NCBI RefSeq assembly: GCF_900108485.1
Contig: NZ_FNXF01000007.1
Span: 62,001 to 126,000, forward strand
Origin: Rheinheimera pacifica
GTDB taxonomy: Bacteria; Pseudomonadota; Gammaproteobacteria; Enterobacterales; Alteromonadaceae
Length of the DNA stretch: 64,000 bases
Reading direction: 5' to 3'
Part shown: positions 34,302 through 44,317 of the stretch, piece by piece
Layout of the letters: each line of letters starts with the position of its first letter
Numbering within the stretch: the first letter of the stretch is position 1
Made by a program: the position numbers and the translations under genes
Notes under the pieces: model-generated
Database searches by the model: none
Seen by the model: the letters and a program-made list of their open reading frames with translations, nothing else
Told to the model about the DNA's origin: nothing

Positions 34302-34399
34302 CTAAGCTGGAAATCCCGCTATGCTCGCCACAGCAACTCGCAAGCCATCCATGGCTTGCTCAGACACTCTGTGGCTGCGCTATCGGGACACCAGCTTAG
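34302..34399. repeat. 98-bp nested hairpin between convergent genes
   Basis: Successive arms fold about a centre at 34349-34350: CTAAGCTGG/CCAGCTTAG, TCCCG/CGGGA, GCCACAG/CTGTGGC and GCAAGCCAT/ATGGCTTGC with a two-base tip. It starts 13 bp after copy B and ends 18 bp before the gsk stop. It could act as a bidirectional transcription barrier or be a second repeat family; I see no other copy in the window. Confidence 0.8.
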
Positions 34400-34417
34400 C
34401 GCGTTGCGCACCAGCTA

Positions 34418-35716
34418 TCATCTCTCCCAGTAAGCTTCTTCCAGGCTATCTTCACGCTCCGGCAGGCCCTTGGACAAGCGCGGCGCGTTTTGCACCAGAA
34501 TTTCATAACTTACCCGGTTAGCATACTTACAAATTTGTGCGAAAGATGAATACGCCAGATACGGCTGCTCATGCTTGCCGGATAACGGCTGCACCTGCTT
34601 ATGAAAATGATTCGCCGCCATATCATGCAAAATAGCTGACAGCGCGCCATCACCGGCGCCGTTAGTGTTTTTAATCCGCTCCGGCCCGCCTAAATACGGA
34701 TCAATATGCGAATACACTTTCAGTGGCTTGTCACAGTTCGCATGCAACATCGGCCGGCTGAATTCATACTGGTTAAAATCGGCCAGGCTGGCCGATTTTA
34801 TCGGGTTACTGCTTTCACGCTTTACATTATCGTCGGTGTGGCCACACAGGTATAACCCTTCCGGCCCGGCGGTGATCAGCACCATATCAGTGTGATCCAA
34901 TATCGCTTCGGCGGCTTTCAGCGGATCGGCACAGCCGGTTAAGGCTTCAGCTTCCAGTTCGTTCATTGCCAGCACATTAACGTAATCTTTAATAGTGCTA
35001 AGAATTTGCTCGCGATTTTCTTCTACCAAATGCCGGGTGCCCAGGCTCATCACCACCGGCACATTATGCGCTTTGGCATCCTGCAGGGCTTTAAACATCG
35101 CCTGCTGAATCGGCTGATCTGTGGCACGCAGCGGGTAAGCACTCACCACAAAAGCCGCGGCTCCGGCGATAATATCAGTAGGAATGTAATCCGGGCTTAG
35201 CTCATCCATATCGCTGGGGTCGATAACAAAGGTACGCTCGCCGTCCGGCGTTATCATGGTAATACCCCGACCAATATCACCGGCCACGCCCTGTAAATGG
35301 TTCATATCCACTTTCGAGCTGGTATGACAAACATAGTGATATGCCGGAGATCCCAGCGCAATATTGGCTGACATGACGCCCAGCAACACCGATTTATCAT
35401 CAGCCAGTACGGAATAATTGTGGATGGTATTGCCAATAGTACCGCCAGCGAAATGATCCGATATGGCCTGCTGCGCCACCAACTCCTGATAAATTAAATT
35501 AGCTTTGCCGTGTTCTACCAGATTAGATAAGCCTTTGCGGATATTATACTTTTGCAGAAATTCATCGCTAACGCTGGCGACCACATCCACAATGGTTTGA
35601 TCCAGGCCAACGATATAGGTATCCAGCTCTGGCCGTACTTCAAAGCTGGGCAACTGAGGCTTGGGCTGGGATACCGGGAAATAATGTTTAATTTTACGCA
35701 GGCCGGGAAATTTCAT
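34418..35716 (-). CDS. gsk: Inosine-guanosine kinase
   Basis: PfkB-family kinase that phosphorylates inosine and guanosine in purine salvage. The 432-residue product aligns with E. coli Gsk along its length: MKFPGLRKIKHYFPV, FAGGTIGNTIHNYSVLADD, VLAMNELEAEALTG and NTNGAGDGALSA (catalytic-base signature), ending LPEREDSLEEAYWER. Single-gene unit; yaaA lies upstream on the same strand at 111 bp. Confidence 0.95.
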   Translation of the reverse strand: MKFPGLRKIKHYFPVSQPKPQLPSFEVRPELDTYIVGLDQTIVDVVASVSDEFLQKYNIRKGLSNLVEHGKANLIYQELVAQQAISDHFAGGTIGNTIHNYSVLADDKSVLLGVMSANIALGSPAYHYVCHTSSKVDMNHLQGVAGDIGRGITMITPDGERTFVIDPSDMDELSPDYIPTDIIAGAAAFVVSAYPLRATDQPIQQAMFKALQDAKAHNVPVVMSLGTRHLVEENREQILSTIKDYVNVLAMNELEAEALTGCADPLKAAEAILDHTDMVLITAGPEGLYLCGHTDDNVKRESSNPIKSASLADFNQYEFSRPMLHANCDKPLKVYSHIDPYLGGPERIKNTNGAGDGALSAILHDMAANHFHKQVQPLSGKHEQPYLAYSSFAQICKYANRVSYEILVQNAPRLSKGLPEREDSLEEAYWER

Positions 35717-35826
35717 CTGTTACACCACTGCAAAGCCGCTACCGGCAAAGAGCGGCATTGTAACAAAAAAACGGCTGAAGGTAATGTTGAATCAGTCAGC
35801 AGAACCGGCTGGTTGCGCAGATAAAA

Positions 35827-36603
35827 CTATTCTGCGCTATGACGTAAAAATACCAGTTCGTTGGCCGTAGAGTGTTCAGCGCTGTAACCATAGCCTGCCA
35901 GATTAAAGCCTTTTAACTGCTCTGCCGCGGTTAAACGCTGCTGAATAATATAACGCGCCATTAAGCCGCGGGCTTTTTTGGCAAAAAAGCTGATAATTTT
36001 GTACTGGCCGTTTTTAAAATCTTTAAATACCGGCGTAATTAAACAGCCCTGCAGCAACTTAGGTTTTACTGCCTTAAAGTATTCCTGCGACGCCAGGTTT
36101 ACCACTACATCGCTTTGCAGTTTATCTAACTGCTGGTTTAGCTGCTCTGTAATGCTGTTTTGCCAAAACGCATATAAGTCTTTACCGTTTGGATTGGCCA
36201 GTTTGGTGCCCATTTCCAGCCGGTAAGGCTGCATTAAATCCAGCGGCCTGAGCACGCCATACAAGCCACTTAAAATGCGCAGGTGCTGCTGGGCAAAGGC
36301 AATATCGTCTGCCGTTAAGCTGGCAGCGTCCAGCCCCTGATACACATCACCGTTAAAGGCGAATAAGGCTGCTTTGGCATTTTTTTCTGTAAAAGGCAAT
36401 TGCCACTGCGCAAAACGGGCAGCGTTTAACCCCGCCAGTTTATCGCTGATATGCATTAACGACGATAAATCAGCCGGCGTCAGGGTTTTACAGATCTCTG
36501 CCAGTTGCTGGCTTTGCGCCAACATGTCTGGCTGGGTAACCGGCAGTGGCTCTGCCAATGGCTGAAAATCAAGATCCTTTGCAGGAGATACAAGCAACAA
36601 CAT
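35827..36603 (-). CDS. yaaA: Peroxide-stress protein YaaA
   Basis: DUF328/UPF0246 DNA-binding protein that lowers free iron and limits oxidative DNA damage in E. coli under OxyR. The 258-residue product shows the family blocks [46 protein letters not shown] and [15 protein letters not shown]. No OxyR site was recognised. It stands between gsk and the receiver-TPR gene. Confidence 0.94.
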   Translation of the reverse strand: MLLLVSPAKDLDFQPLAEPLPVTQPDMLAQSQQLAEICKTLTPADLSSLMHISDKLAGLNAARFAQWQLPFTEKNAKAALFAFNGDVYQGLDAASLTADDIAFAQQHLRILSGLYGVLRPLDLMQPYRLEMGTKLANPNGKDLYAFWQNSITEQLNQQLDKLQSDVVVNLASQEYFKAVKPKLLQGCLITPVFKDFKNGQYKIISFFAKKARGLMARYIIQQRLTAAEQLKGFNLAGYGYSAEHSTANELVFLRHSAE

Positions 36604-36646
36604 AGATAATTCCGATATTATTCAAGCACTATTAATAGAACCTTTG

Positions 36647-38263
36647 TTAATCAACGTACAGCTCCGGCAACTGCGGCAGTAGCTGAGCCAGCCGCTGCTG
36701 GTTTGCACTGGTTAATGCGGTGTTTTCCAGCGCACTGAGCACGGCTTTAGCCAACGGCAACAAGGCTTTGTGCGCTGGCAGCTGGCTTAATACCTGCAGC
36801 AGGTTAAGTGCCAGCCCGGCGTTACAGGGCATCAGTAAAAACGCCTGGCGTAATTTAACCAGTGCCACTTTTACATTGCCTTTTTGCGCAGCGTCCATAC
36901 CAGTCTGGTTTAAATCACGCAGTTGCGCTTTAAGTTCTGTTTCACGCAGTAGAGCTTGTTTGGCTAATAAACGCTGACAACAACCCGACAGATCATCAGC
37001 AGCAAAATCGGCACTTTTTAACAGCGCAAGATGCGCTTCAGCCTGTTTAGTATCGCCCAGAGCAAAAGCCAGACGGGCTTTGTCCAGCTCGGCGGCAACA
37101 TGTACCGGTTTGCTGGCAACGGTAACAAGGTTTAATTGCTGTTTGGCATCAGCCACATTGCCTTGCAATAAACTAATGCGCGCACGCAGTACTGCCACTT
37201 CGGGTTCTATAATATCTGTGGCCAGCTTTTGCGGCATATTAGCCAGTGCTTCACTGCTTTTTTTCAGTGCAGCACTAAAGGCACCCAACTCAGTGAACTG
37301 CGCCTGTTCCAGCAATAAGCGGCTTAATTGTAAATAGCACTCGGGCGCGTCGAAAGCTGAAAAACGAAACTGCTGAATTAATTTTTGTAAATATCTGCTG
37401 CTATCTTCCTGCTGGCCATTAAGCTGTAATACATCTGCCAGGGCGTAATGTGCAGCCATATTGGTAGGTTGTAGTTTCAGCAACTCGGTTAATTGTTCCT
37501 GTGCTTTGGCTAAGTCGGCCTGCAATAAATAACACCGTGCCAGCCACTCTACAGCCTCCGGGCGAATATCGTCCTGCTCCGCCAGTTGTAGCAATAACTG
37601 CTCAGCATTGTCCCATTGCTGCAGTTTTACCATGGTGGCGGCAGCACCAAGCCTGGCCCAGCTAAAATCGCGTTGTTGCTGAATTTTACTGTACAGCTGT
37701 GCTGCGGCGTTATATTCGCCTTGTGCCAGCAGCAGTTCGCCTTTTAAGCGCAAGGCCTGCAAGGGGTTCGCAGAACCGGCTTTTATCGCCTCATCCAGCT
37801 CCAGCAAGGCGTTAGCCAGATCGGCCTGCTTGATGGCCTGGTACACTTTGCGCAGTGCGGTGCGGTTTTGCCAGGCTTTGGCCAGCCGTTTTTCCAGCTC
37901 TAGATAGGAGAACGGCTTTAACACAAAGTGATCCGGTGTGCCTTGCAGTACGCCAAACACCGGTAAACGTTGAGGTTCAGAGCTCATCAGGACAAAACAA
38001 CAGGCGGTTTTAATAGCCCCCAGTGCAGAAAGTTCGTTAAACAGTTGCAGCGCGTCTTTACCGTCGCCCAGATTAAAATCAGCCAGAACAAAGTCGAAGC
38101 TGTGCCGTCTGGCCGGAGAAATAGCCTGCATAGCATCAGCAACAGCGGTAATATCGTCGAAACCTATTTGCTGTAACATGCCCTTAATAGAGGCACGCAC
38201 AGGCTCACAGTCTTCGATTAACAGAAGTTTTTTACTTTTATAAAAGCTGGCTTGGAAGATCAT
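36647..38263 (-). CDS. Response regulator with TPR output
   Basis: 538-residue protein: an N-terminal receiver with the phospho-acceptor D62 (FVLADFNLGDG) and conserved lysine K116 (HFVLKPFSY), then about 400 residues of helical tetratricopeptide-like repeats (for example GEYNAAAQLYSKIQQQ; PTNMAAHYALADVLQLNGQ). No DNA-binding or enzymatic domain is visible, so output should be through protein contacts. Related receiver-TPR proteins are common in Vibrio and Alteromonadales but poorly studied. No kinase is adjacent. Confidence 0.85.
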   Translation of the reverse strand: MIFQASFYKSKKLLLIEDCEPVRASIKGMLQQIGFDDITAVADAMQAISPARRHSFDFVLADFNLGDGKDALQLFNELSALGAIKTACCFVLMSSEPQRLPVFGVLQGTPDHFVLKPFSYLELEKRLAKAWQNRTALRKVYQAIKQADLANALLELDEAIKAGSANPLQALRLKGELLLAQGEYNAAAQLYSKIQQQRDFSWARLGAAATMVKLQQWDNAEQLLLQLAEQDDIRPEAVEWLARCYLLQADLAKAQEQLTELLKLQPTNMAAHYALADVLQLNGQQEDSSRYLQKLIQQFRFSAFDAPECYLQLSRLLLEQAQFTELGAFSAALKKSSEALANMPQKLATDIIEPEVAVLRARISLLQGNVADAKQQLNLVTVASKPVHVAAELDKARLAFALGDTKQAEAHLALLKSADFAADDLSGCCQRLLAKQALLRETELKAQLRDLNQTGMDAAQKGNVKVALVKLRQAFLLMPCNAGLALNLLQVLSQLPAHKALLPLAKAVLSALENTALTSANQQRLAQLLPQLPELYVD

Positions 38264-38394
38264 TGAGATCCTGTGCTAATTTACACTGAAACAAAATATG
38301 GCCTTTTAAGCCCGACAAAAACAGGCAATATAGTAACTTACTTTACGTCACGCAACGCTAATGTAGTTAAAATCCGGTTAGCACCGAACTTTGT

Positions 38395-38409
38395 TGTAAT
38401 ATTCCTACA
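38395..38409. promoter_or_regulatory. Candidate HexR site before tal
   Basis: TGTAATATTCCTACA matches the HexR consensus TGTARTWWWATYACA at 13 of 15 positions, 62 bp before the tal start. A weaker half copy TGTAGTTAAAAT begins at 38362. HexR controls central sugar metabolism genes including tal in Shewanella; the link here is an inference. Confidence 0.4.
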
Positions 38410-38470
38410 TTAATTGCTTATTAAACGCTACATCACTAGAATGTGATCAAAAATACGGTAATAAAACAAT

Positions 38471-39421
38471 ATGAGCGACTTACTTACCCAGTTAAAAGCG
38501 GTTACCACTGTAGTTGTAGACAGCGGCGACCTGACAGCCATTGAGCAGTTCCGTCCGGTAGATGCTACCACTAATCCCAGCTTATTGTTAAATGCCAGTC
38601 AGCTGGAGTTTGCCAAACCTGTATTAGCCGGTGCTGTAGCCTACGCCAAAAGCAAAACCAGCTCAGCTGAAGCGCAGCTTAGCCTGGCATCAGACAAATT
38701 TGCCGTCGATATCGGTACTGCTATCAGTAAGCTGGTGCCAGGCCGGGTATCGACCGAAGTGGATGCTCGTTTGTCTTTTGATACTGATGCTACCATAGCC
38801 AAAGCCCGCCAATTGGTTGCGCTGTACAAAGAAAACGGCATAGGCACTGATCGCATTCTGATAAAAATTGCCTCTACCTGGGAAGGTATTCAGGCTGCAC
38901 GCCAGTTAGAGCAGGAAGGTATTCAATGTAACCTGACACTGCTGTTTCATATGGCTCAGGCCCGCGCCTGCGCTGAAGCCGGTGTCTATTTAATTTCGCC
39001 TTTTGTTGGCCGCATTCTGGATTGGTACAAAGCCAGCACCGGACAGGATTACACTGCTGAAACCGATCCGGGCGTAGTATCAGTACGGGAAATTTACCGC
39101 TTCTATAAACAGCATGGTTTTAAAACTGTGGTGATGGGCGCCAGTTTCCGTAACGTGGGTGAAGTATTAGCCCTGGCCGGTTGTGACCGCTTAACCATTA
39201 GCCCCGGCTTACTGGCCGAACTGAGCCAACAACAAGGCGAGCTGACCGTGCATTTAACCGATACCGGTGCCACCCGCTCTGCACCGGAGCAACTGAGCCA
39301 AAGCCAGTTCCGCTGGGCATTGAATGAAGATGCTATGGCGACAGAAAAGCTGGCAGAAGGTATCCGTAAATTTGCTATTGACCAACGTAAGCTGGAGCAA
39401 CTGATCCAGCAGGCACTTTAA
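38471..39421 (+). CDS. tal: Transaldolase
   Basis: Transfers a dihydroxyacetone unit between sedoheptulose-7-phosphate and glyceraldehyde-3-phosphate in the pentose phosphate pathway. The 316-residue product is a class I aldolase barrel with the Schiff-base lysine K132 in [11 protein letters not shown] and the early motif DATTNPSLL. It is 26 bp from pgi, which probably shares its transcript. Confidence 0.97.
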   Translation: MSDLLTQLKAVTTVVVDSGDLTAIEQFRPVDATTNPSLLLNASQLEFAKPVLAGAVAYAKSKTSSAEAQLSLASDKFAVDIGTAISKLVPGRVSTEVDARLSFDTDATIAKARQLVALYKENGIGTDRILIKIASTWEGIQAARQLEQEGIQCNLTLLFHMAQARACAEAGVYLISPFVGRILDWYKASTGQDYTAETDPGVVSVREIYRFYKQHGFKTVVMGASFRNVGEVLALAGCDRLTISPGLLAELSQQQGELTVHLTDTGATRSAPEQLSQSQFRWALNEDAMATEKLAEGIRKFAIDQRKLEQLIQQAL

Positions 39422-39447
39422 TCACATAATTTTCAGGGGAGTAGAGT

Positions 39448-41067
39448 ATGTCAGGTTCCGCATTGTCTGGTCTTAAACAGCTGGCAGCAAAACACATTTC
39501 GTTACGGCAGGCGTTTAATACCGATCCCGGCCGGGCCAGCCGCTTTAGCACCAAAGCTTGTGGCATTACCCTGGATTACTCGAAAAACCTGATTGATGAC
39601 CAAAGCTGGCAGGCGCTGCAGCAACTGGCCGCACAAAGTAATATTAATGCGGTGCTGCAGGCGATGCTGGCCGGCGACAAAATTAACAACACCGAGCAAC
39701 GCACGGTATGGCATACCATGCTACGCAAAACGGATGTGCAAGGGCTTGAGCTTGATGGCGAAGATATCGGCGCCGCCATCGCCGATTGCCGCGCCAGAAT
39801 GACAGCGCTGGTCAGCCAGTTACACCAGGGTGAATACAAAGGTTACAGCGGCAAAGCCATAACCGATTTGATTTGGGTTGGCATTGGCGGTTCATTACTT
39901 GGCCCGCAAATGGCAGTAGAGGCATTAACGCCTTATCATTGCAGCCCGGTTAAACTGCATTTCGCCGGTAATATCGATGGCGCAGTGGTATCGGATGTGG
40001 TGAAAAACCTCGACCCGGCCACTACCCTGGTGTTTGTTGCGTCTAAATCCTTTGGTACTGAAGAAACCAAACAAAATGCGCTGGCTGTACGCCAATGGTT
40101 TAAAGACAATGGCGCAGATGCCGCAGCTATTGCCCGGCATTTCTGGGCGACGTCGTCTAACATTGCCGCTGCAGCAGAGTTTGGTATTGTCGAGCAAAAT
40201 ATTCTGCCGATGTGGGATTGGGTAGGCGGACGTTACTCGCTGTGGTCGGCTATAGGCTTGCCGGTAGCACTGATGATTGGCAACGAGCATTTTGCTCAGT
40301 TGCTTAAAGGCGCTGAAGCAATGGACGAGCATTTTATCAACGCCCCGCAGGCCGAGAATATGCCGCTGACGCTGGCACTGCTGGGCATTTGGTATATCAA
40401 TGGCTTTGGTTGTCAGGCACAGGCTTTACTGCCGTACAGCCATTATCTGCGCTTACTGCCCTCTTATGTGCAACAGCTGGACATGGAATCTAATGGCAAG
40501 AGCGTTGATATTAACGGCCAGCCATTAACTGACGCTACCGCGCCGGTAATTTGGGGCGATGCCGGTACCAATGGTCAGCATGCGTACCATCAGTTATTGC
40601 ACCAAAGCGCGTTAGCTGTGCCTGCCGATTTTATTTTGCCACTGAAACCGGCGCATAGTTTAACCGATCATCACCAGCGTTTGGCGGCGCATTGTTTTGC
40701 CCAGACGCAGGCATTAATGCAGGGTAAAACACTGCAGGAAGCCACAGACGAATGCCTGGCAGCAGGTATGACTGCCCAACAGGCTGCAGAGTTAGCGCCG
40801 CATAAAGTATCGCCTGGCAATAAACCCAGCAATACCCTGCTGCTGCCGGAATTATCGCCATATTATGTTGGCGCTTTAATCGCGTTGTATGAACATAAAG
40901 TATTCTGTCAGGGTGTAATATGGCGCCTTAATTCGTTTGATCAGTGGGGCGTGGAACTGGGTAAACAGCTGTCCGGCCCTATTTATCAGGCGTTAAGCGG
41001 CTCTGATGCCAGTAAACTGGACAGTTCAACCCAGGCGTTAATAGCGGCATTCTCTCAACATAAGTAA
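39448..41067 (+). CDS. pgi: Glucose-6-phosphate isomerase
   Basis: Interconverts glucose-6-phosphate and fructose-6-phosphate. The 539-residue product has the SIS-type sugar-phosphate fold, with WVGIGGSLLGP, VASKSFGTEETKQNA, WDWVGGRYSLWSAIGL and ESNGKSVD as family blocks. A ribosome site AGGGGA precedes the ATG. Co-transcription with tal joins the two pathways' sugar-phosphate steps. Confidence 0.97.
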   Translation: MSGSALSGLKQLAAKHISLRQAFNTDPGRASRFSTKACGITLDYSKNLIDDQSWQALQQLAAQSNINAVLQAMLAGDKINNTEQRTVWHTMLRKTDVQGLELDGEDIGAAIADCRARMTALVSQLHQGEYKGYSGKAITDLIWVGIGGSLLGPQMAVEALTPYHCSPVKLHFAGNIDGAVVSDVVKNLDPATTLVFVASKSFGTEETKQNALAVRQWFKDNGADAAAIARHFWATSSNIAAAAEFGIVEQNILPMWDWVGGRYSLWSAIGLPVALMIGNEHFAQLLKGAEAMDEHFINAPQAENMPLTLALLGIWYINGFGCQAQALLPYSHYLRLLPSYVQQLDMESNGKSVDINGQPLTDATAPVIWGDAGTNGQHAYHQLLHQSALAVPADFILPLKPAHSLTDHHQRLAAHCFAQTQALMQGKTLQEATDECLAAGMTAQQAAELAPHKVSPGNKPSNTLLLPELSPYYVGALIALYEHKVFCQGVIWRLNSFDQWGVELGKQLSGPIYQALSGSDASKLDSSTQALIAAFSQHK

Positions 41068-41191
41068 GGTAAATAGTGCGGGCCTGTCATAGTCTTGTCA
41101 CTTAGTTGTTTTATTTTGATGCAAAATGTGGTAAATCATTTGTTGAAAATAACAACAACTATTGAACAACAACTATCAGAGAGGCCAAACT

Positions 41192-41365
41192 ATGGAAAGC
41201 TTCGAAGACTTACTGAATATGTTGGAGCGCCCAGCTGCTAAACCGCGTGCAGTAAAGCGTAAATGGCGTGAAATTGAACAGCTCAAAGAGCGCCAGCGCC
41301 TGAAAAGGGAGCTGAGCGATATTGACTGGACCATTGAACCTGAACTGGCTGATATCGAATTGTAA
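41192..41365 (+). CDS. DUF3545 family small protein
   Basis: 57-residue, highly charged cytosolic protein (KPRAVKRKWREIEQLKERQR, then LKRELSDIDWTIEPELADIEL). This helix-rich pattern matches DUF3545, known in Vibrio, Shewanella and relatives; function unknown. The AGAGAGG ribosome site at 41179-41185 supports the ATG at 41192 over an upstream in-frame codon. A strong terminator begins at its stop. Confidence 0.8.
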   Translation: MESFEDLLNMLERPAAKPRAVKRKWREIEQLKERQRLKRELSDIDWTIEPELADIEL

Positions 41366-41399
41366 AAAAACGCCCGCTGGCAGCAGCGGGCGTTTTTTG
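41364..41399. terminator. Bidirectional terminator between DUF3545 gene and ung
   Basis: Perfect 9-bp stem CGCCCGCTG / CAGCGGGCG with a GCAG loop, flanked by seven A and six T. It serves the plus-strand small gene and the minus-strand thr-ung transcript. Confidence 0.95.
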
Positions 41400-41412
41400 C
41401 TTTTGGGCCAGG

Positions 41413-42069
41413 TTACACCTGCCAGTTAATTGGGGTTTTACCCTGCTTAACCAATAGCTCATTTGCCTGTTTGAAGTGGCCACAGCCAAGAAAGCCGCGA
41501 TGAGCAGACAGCGGTGACGGATGCGGTGCTTCCAGCACAAAATGGCGTTGCCGGTCGATCAGGCGGCCCTTTTTCTGCGCATGCGAGCCCCAAAGCAGAA
41601 ATACGATACCCTGACACTGTGCGCTGATTTGGGCAATAACCTTATCGGTAAATTGCTCCCAGCCTAAATGGCGGTGTGAATTAGGCTGAGTTGCCACTAC
41701 AGTCAGCACAGTATTAAGCAACAATACTCCCTGGCGGGCCCAGCTTTCCAGACAGCCATGCTGCGGGATCTGAAAATCGGCATACTCCAGTGCCAGTTCT
41801 TTATACATATTTTGCAGTGATGGTGGCACCCGCACGCCCTGGCGTACAGAAAATGCCAGACCATGCGCCTGATTCGGCCCGTGATAAGGATCCTGCCCCA
41901 GGATCACCACTTTCAGGTTGTCCAACCCGGTTAACTTAAAGGCATTAAACACATCACTTTCAGGCGGATATATTACCTGCCCGGCCTGACGCGCCAGCTT
42001 TACCTGCTCCAGCGTCTCTATAAAATAGGGCTGGGTTTTCTCCTGCCCCAATAACTGCTGCCACGGCAT
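41413..42069 (-). CDS. ung: Uracil-DNA glycosylase
   Basis: Removes uracil from DNA to start base-excision repair. The 218-residue product has the water-activating motif GQDPYHG with D60, LLLNTVLTV, and the leucine-loop motif [10 protein letters not shown] with H183. Its ATG overlaps the thrC stop (ATGA), so it is translated from the thr transcript. That grouping is unusual relative to E. coli. Confidence 0.96.
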   Translation of the reverse strand: MPWQQLLGQEKTQPYFIETLEQVKLARQAGQVIYPPESDVFNAFKLTGLDNLKVVILGQDPYHGPNQAHGLAFSVRQGVRVPPSLQNMYKELALEYADFQIPQHGCLESWARQGVLLLNTVLTVVATQPNSHRHLGWEQFTDKVIAQISAQCQGIVFLLWGSHAQKKGRLIDRQRHFVLEAPHPSPLSAHRGFLGCGHFKQANELLVKQGKTPINWQV

Positions 42070-43352
42070 CAGGCTTGCTCCAGTTTTAACAGCTCTTGCT
42101 GCAGCACGGCAAAATCTGCCGGAATGTCTTTGCTCAGCCCCTGCTCTGAGGCACAGCGCGCCAGCACTTCCGGTAACGCTATAGGAGTACCGAGAATATT
42201 CTCTACCTGTTCTTTAAACTTAGCCGGGTGAGCAGTACCGAGGAAAATACCGTACTCGCCTGCCTGCAAGCTGCGCTTTAGCGCCTTAAAAGCCACCGCA
42301 GCATGCGGCTCGCTTAAATAGCCAAGCTGTGACAACTGCCGTACACCAAACACGGTGTCGTCTTCATCTACCATTACCGCTTCAATATCTGTGCGGTTAA
42401 TTACGCCTTGTGCCAGTAACGCCTCTACCCTTGGCCAGTTATTCGGTGCGGCTACATCCATTGCATTTGACAGTGTGGCAACGGTCGTTTTCGGCTGCCA
42501 GTTACCACTGCGCCAATAGCGCGGTACTGTGTCATTAGCATTAGTCGCTGCAACCATACGCTTAATGGGCAAACCCAGCGTCTTGGCAATTAAACCGGCG
42601 GTTAAATTACCAAAGTTACCACTGGGCACAGCAATAACTATCTGGTCACGTTTATCGGCAGGCACCTGTGCTACCGCTTCAAAGTAGTAACAGATTTGGG
42701 CGAATAAGCGGCTGATATTAATCGAGTTAGCCGAATTAATACTGAGTTTTTCTACCAATGCCTGGTGATCAAACACCTGTTTTACCAGTGCCTGACACTG
42801 ATCAAAATCGCCCTCTACCGCCAGCGTGGTAATATTTTCACCCAGGGTGGTAAACAGCTTTTCCTGTAACGGGCTGATTTTGCCTTTGGGGAATAAAATC
42901 ACCACCTGCACCCCGGGTTGACGATAAAATGCATGCGCCACGGCAGCACCGGTGTCACCTGACGTTGCGGTAACAATGGTGGTTTTCTTGCCGCCTTGCG
43001 CCTTTGCCAGTGCCTGAGCCATAAAACGGCCGCCAAAATCTTTAAATGCCAGAGTCGGGCCGTGAAATAGCTCCAGGCAACTTACATCGTCGGTTACCGG
43101 CACCAGTGGCGCAGGAAAGGTAAAAGCACTGCTAACCATCTGCGTGACTTCTGCCTGGCTTAGCTCGTCACCAATTAACGCCTGCAAAATAGCACTGCTG
43201 CGCTCTACCAGTGACATGCCAAGCAGTTTATCAATATCCAGTTTAGGCCAGCTGGTAGGGAAAAATAAGCCTTGCTGCTGCCCCAACCCCTGGCGTACTG
43301 CCTGTAAAAAACTCACCTGCTCGGCAGGTATCTTAATATTCGTTAACATCAT
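42069..43352 (-). CDS. thrC: Threonine synthase
   Basis: PLP enzyme converting O-phospho-homoserine to threonine, the last pathway step. The 427-residue product has the PLP lysine in [26 protein letters not shown] and [13 protein letters not shown] (phosphate-binding loop). It follows thrB by 9 bp in the attenuated thrABC operon. Confidence 0.97.
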   Translation of the reverse strand: MMLTNIKIPAEQVSFLQAVRQGLGQQQGLFFPTSWPKLDIDKLLGMSLVERSSAILQALIGDELSQAEVTQMVSSAFTFPAPLVPVTDDVSCLELFHGPTLAFKDFGGRFMAQALAKAQGGKKTTIVTATSGDTGAAVAHAFYRQPGVQVVILFPKGKISPLQEKLFTTLGENITTLAVEGDFDQCQALVKQVFDHQALVEKLSINSANSINISRLFAQICYYFEAVAQVPADKRDQIVIAVPSGNFGNLTAGLIAKTLGLPIKRMVAATNANDTVPRYWRSGNWQPKTTVATLSNAMDVAAPNNWPRVEALLAQGVINRTDIEAVMVDEDDTVFGVRQLSQLGYLSEPHAAVAFKALKRSLQAGEYGIFLGTAHPAKFKEQVENILGTPIALPEVLARCASEQGLSKDIPADFAVLQQELLKLEQA

Positions 43353-43361
43353 TATTCTTTC

Positions 43362-44312
43362 CTACAGCGTCCGTGCGCCAGCCAATGATAAGCGACAAAT
43401 TTGCGTGGTCGCGTCCTGATTCTTTTCATAATGCCGTGATAAATAGTCAGCGGCAAGCTGAGCCTGCGCTTCATTGCGGCACAATGCAAATAAGGTGGGG
43501 CCAGCCCCTGAGATACCCACATGCAAAATCCCTTTTGCCATTAAAGCGGCTCTGAGCGGGGGCAGCTCTGGTATAAGCGGTGTGCGGGCCGGTTCTGCTA
43601 CCAGATCTTGCAGCGCCGCAGCAGCGTCAGCTTCATCACCGGCATACAGCGCACTGACGAAACGGCCTAACATACCGGCAAAAGCAATACTGTGCGACAA
43701 ACTTAACTGCTGCGGCAACACCGCGCGCGCCGCTTTGGTCGATAACACCGTGCCGGGGTAACTCAGTACCACCCGCCAATGCTCAAACCAGGGCAAAGTA
43801 CGGCAAATATGCGGACTTTGCGGCAACATCAGTTGCAGGCCCCCAAAATAAGATGGCGCGACATTATCATAATGCACACTGCCACTGACACCGCCTTCAG
43901 CTTGCGCCATCAGCTGCAGCAATTCGGCCTCAGATAGTGGTTTACCAAAGTAATCATTAAAGGCATAACACGCCACCACTATCGAACAGGCGCTGGAGCC
44001 CAGGCCACTGCCCACCGGCAGGTTTTTATGCAACCGCAGCGCCAGGCGCGGCAAGGTGCGGCCCAGCTTTTGTTCAAAAGCATAAAAGCAGCTGAGTACC
44101 AGATTATCTGTACTATTTGCCGGTAACTGATGCAGATAACGGCCAACAATTTCTAAGCTCAGCTCTGCCTGCTCAGCGCAGATATCCAGTACATCGCCAA
44201 ACAATTCGCCGTTTACCGGCTCAAAAGCCGCACCTAACAAGTCAAAACCCACCGAGAAATTACCGGTAGAGGCCGGGGCGTAATAACGCTTTAAATAAGA
44301 AAACTGCTGCAT
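43362..44312 (-). CDS. thrB: Homoserine kinase
   Basis: GHMP-family kinase phosphorylating homoserine. The 316-residue product has the ATP loop LPVGSGLGSSACSIVVA, the N-terminal substrate segment YAPASTGNFSVGFDLLG and the C-terminal GHMP motif GISGAGPTLFAL. It is separated from thrA by 5 bp and from thrC by 9 bp. Confidence 0.97.
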   Translation of the reverse strand: MQQFSYLKRYYAPASTGNFSVGFDLLGAAFEPVNGELFGDVLDICAEQAELSLEIVGRYLHQLPANSTDNLVLSCFYAFEQKLGRTLPRLALRLHKNLPVGSGLGSSACSIVVACYAFNDYFGKPLSEAELLQLMAQAEGGVSGSVHYDNVAPSYFGGLQLMLPQSPHICRTLPWFEHWRVVLSYPGTVLSTKAARAVLPQQLSLSHSIAFAGMLGRFVSALYAGDEADAAAALQDLVAEPARTPLIPELPPLRAALMAKGILHVGISGAGPTLFALCRNEAQAQLAADYLSRHYEKNQDATTQICRLSLAGARTL

Positions 44313-44317
44313 CGTTA

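Noticed and set aside
39925-40332. 135-codon open frame antisense to pgi
   Set aside because: Shadow of pgi; no start signal and no recognisable motif.
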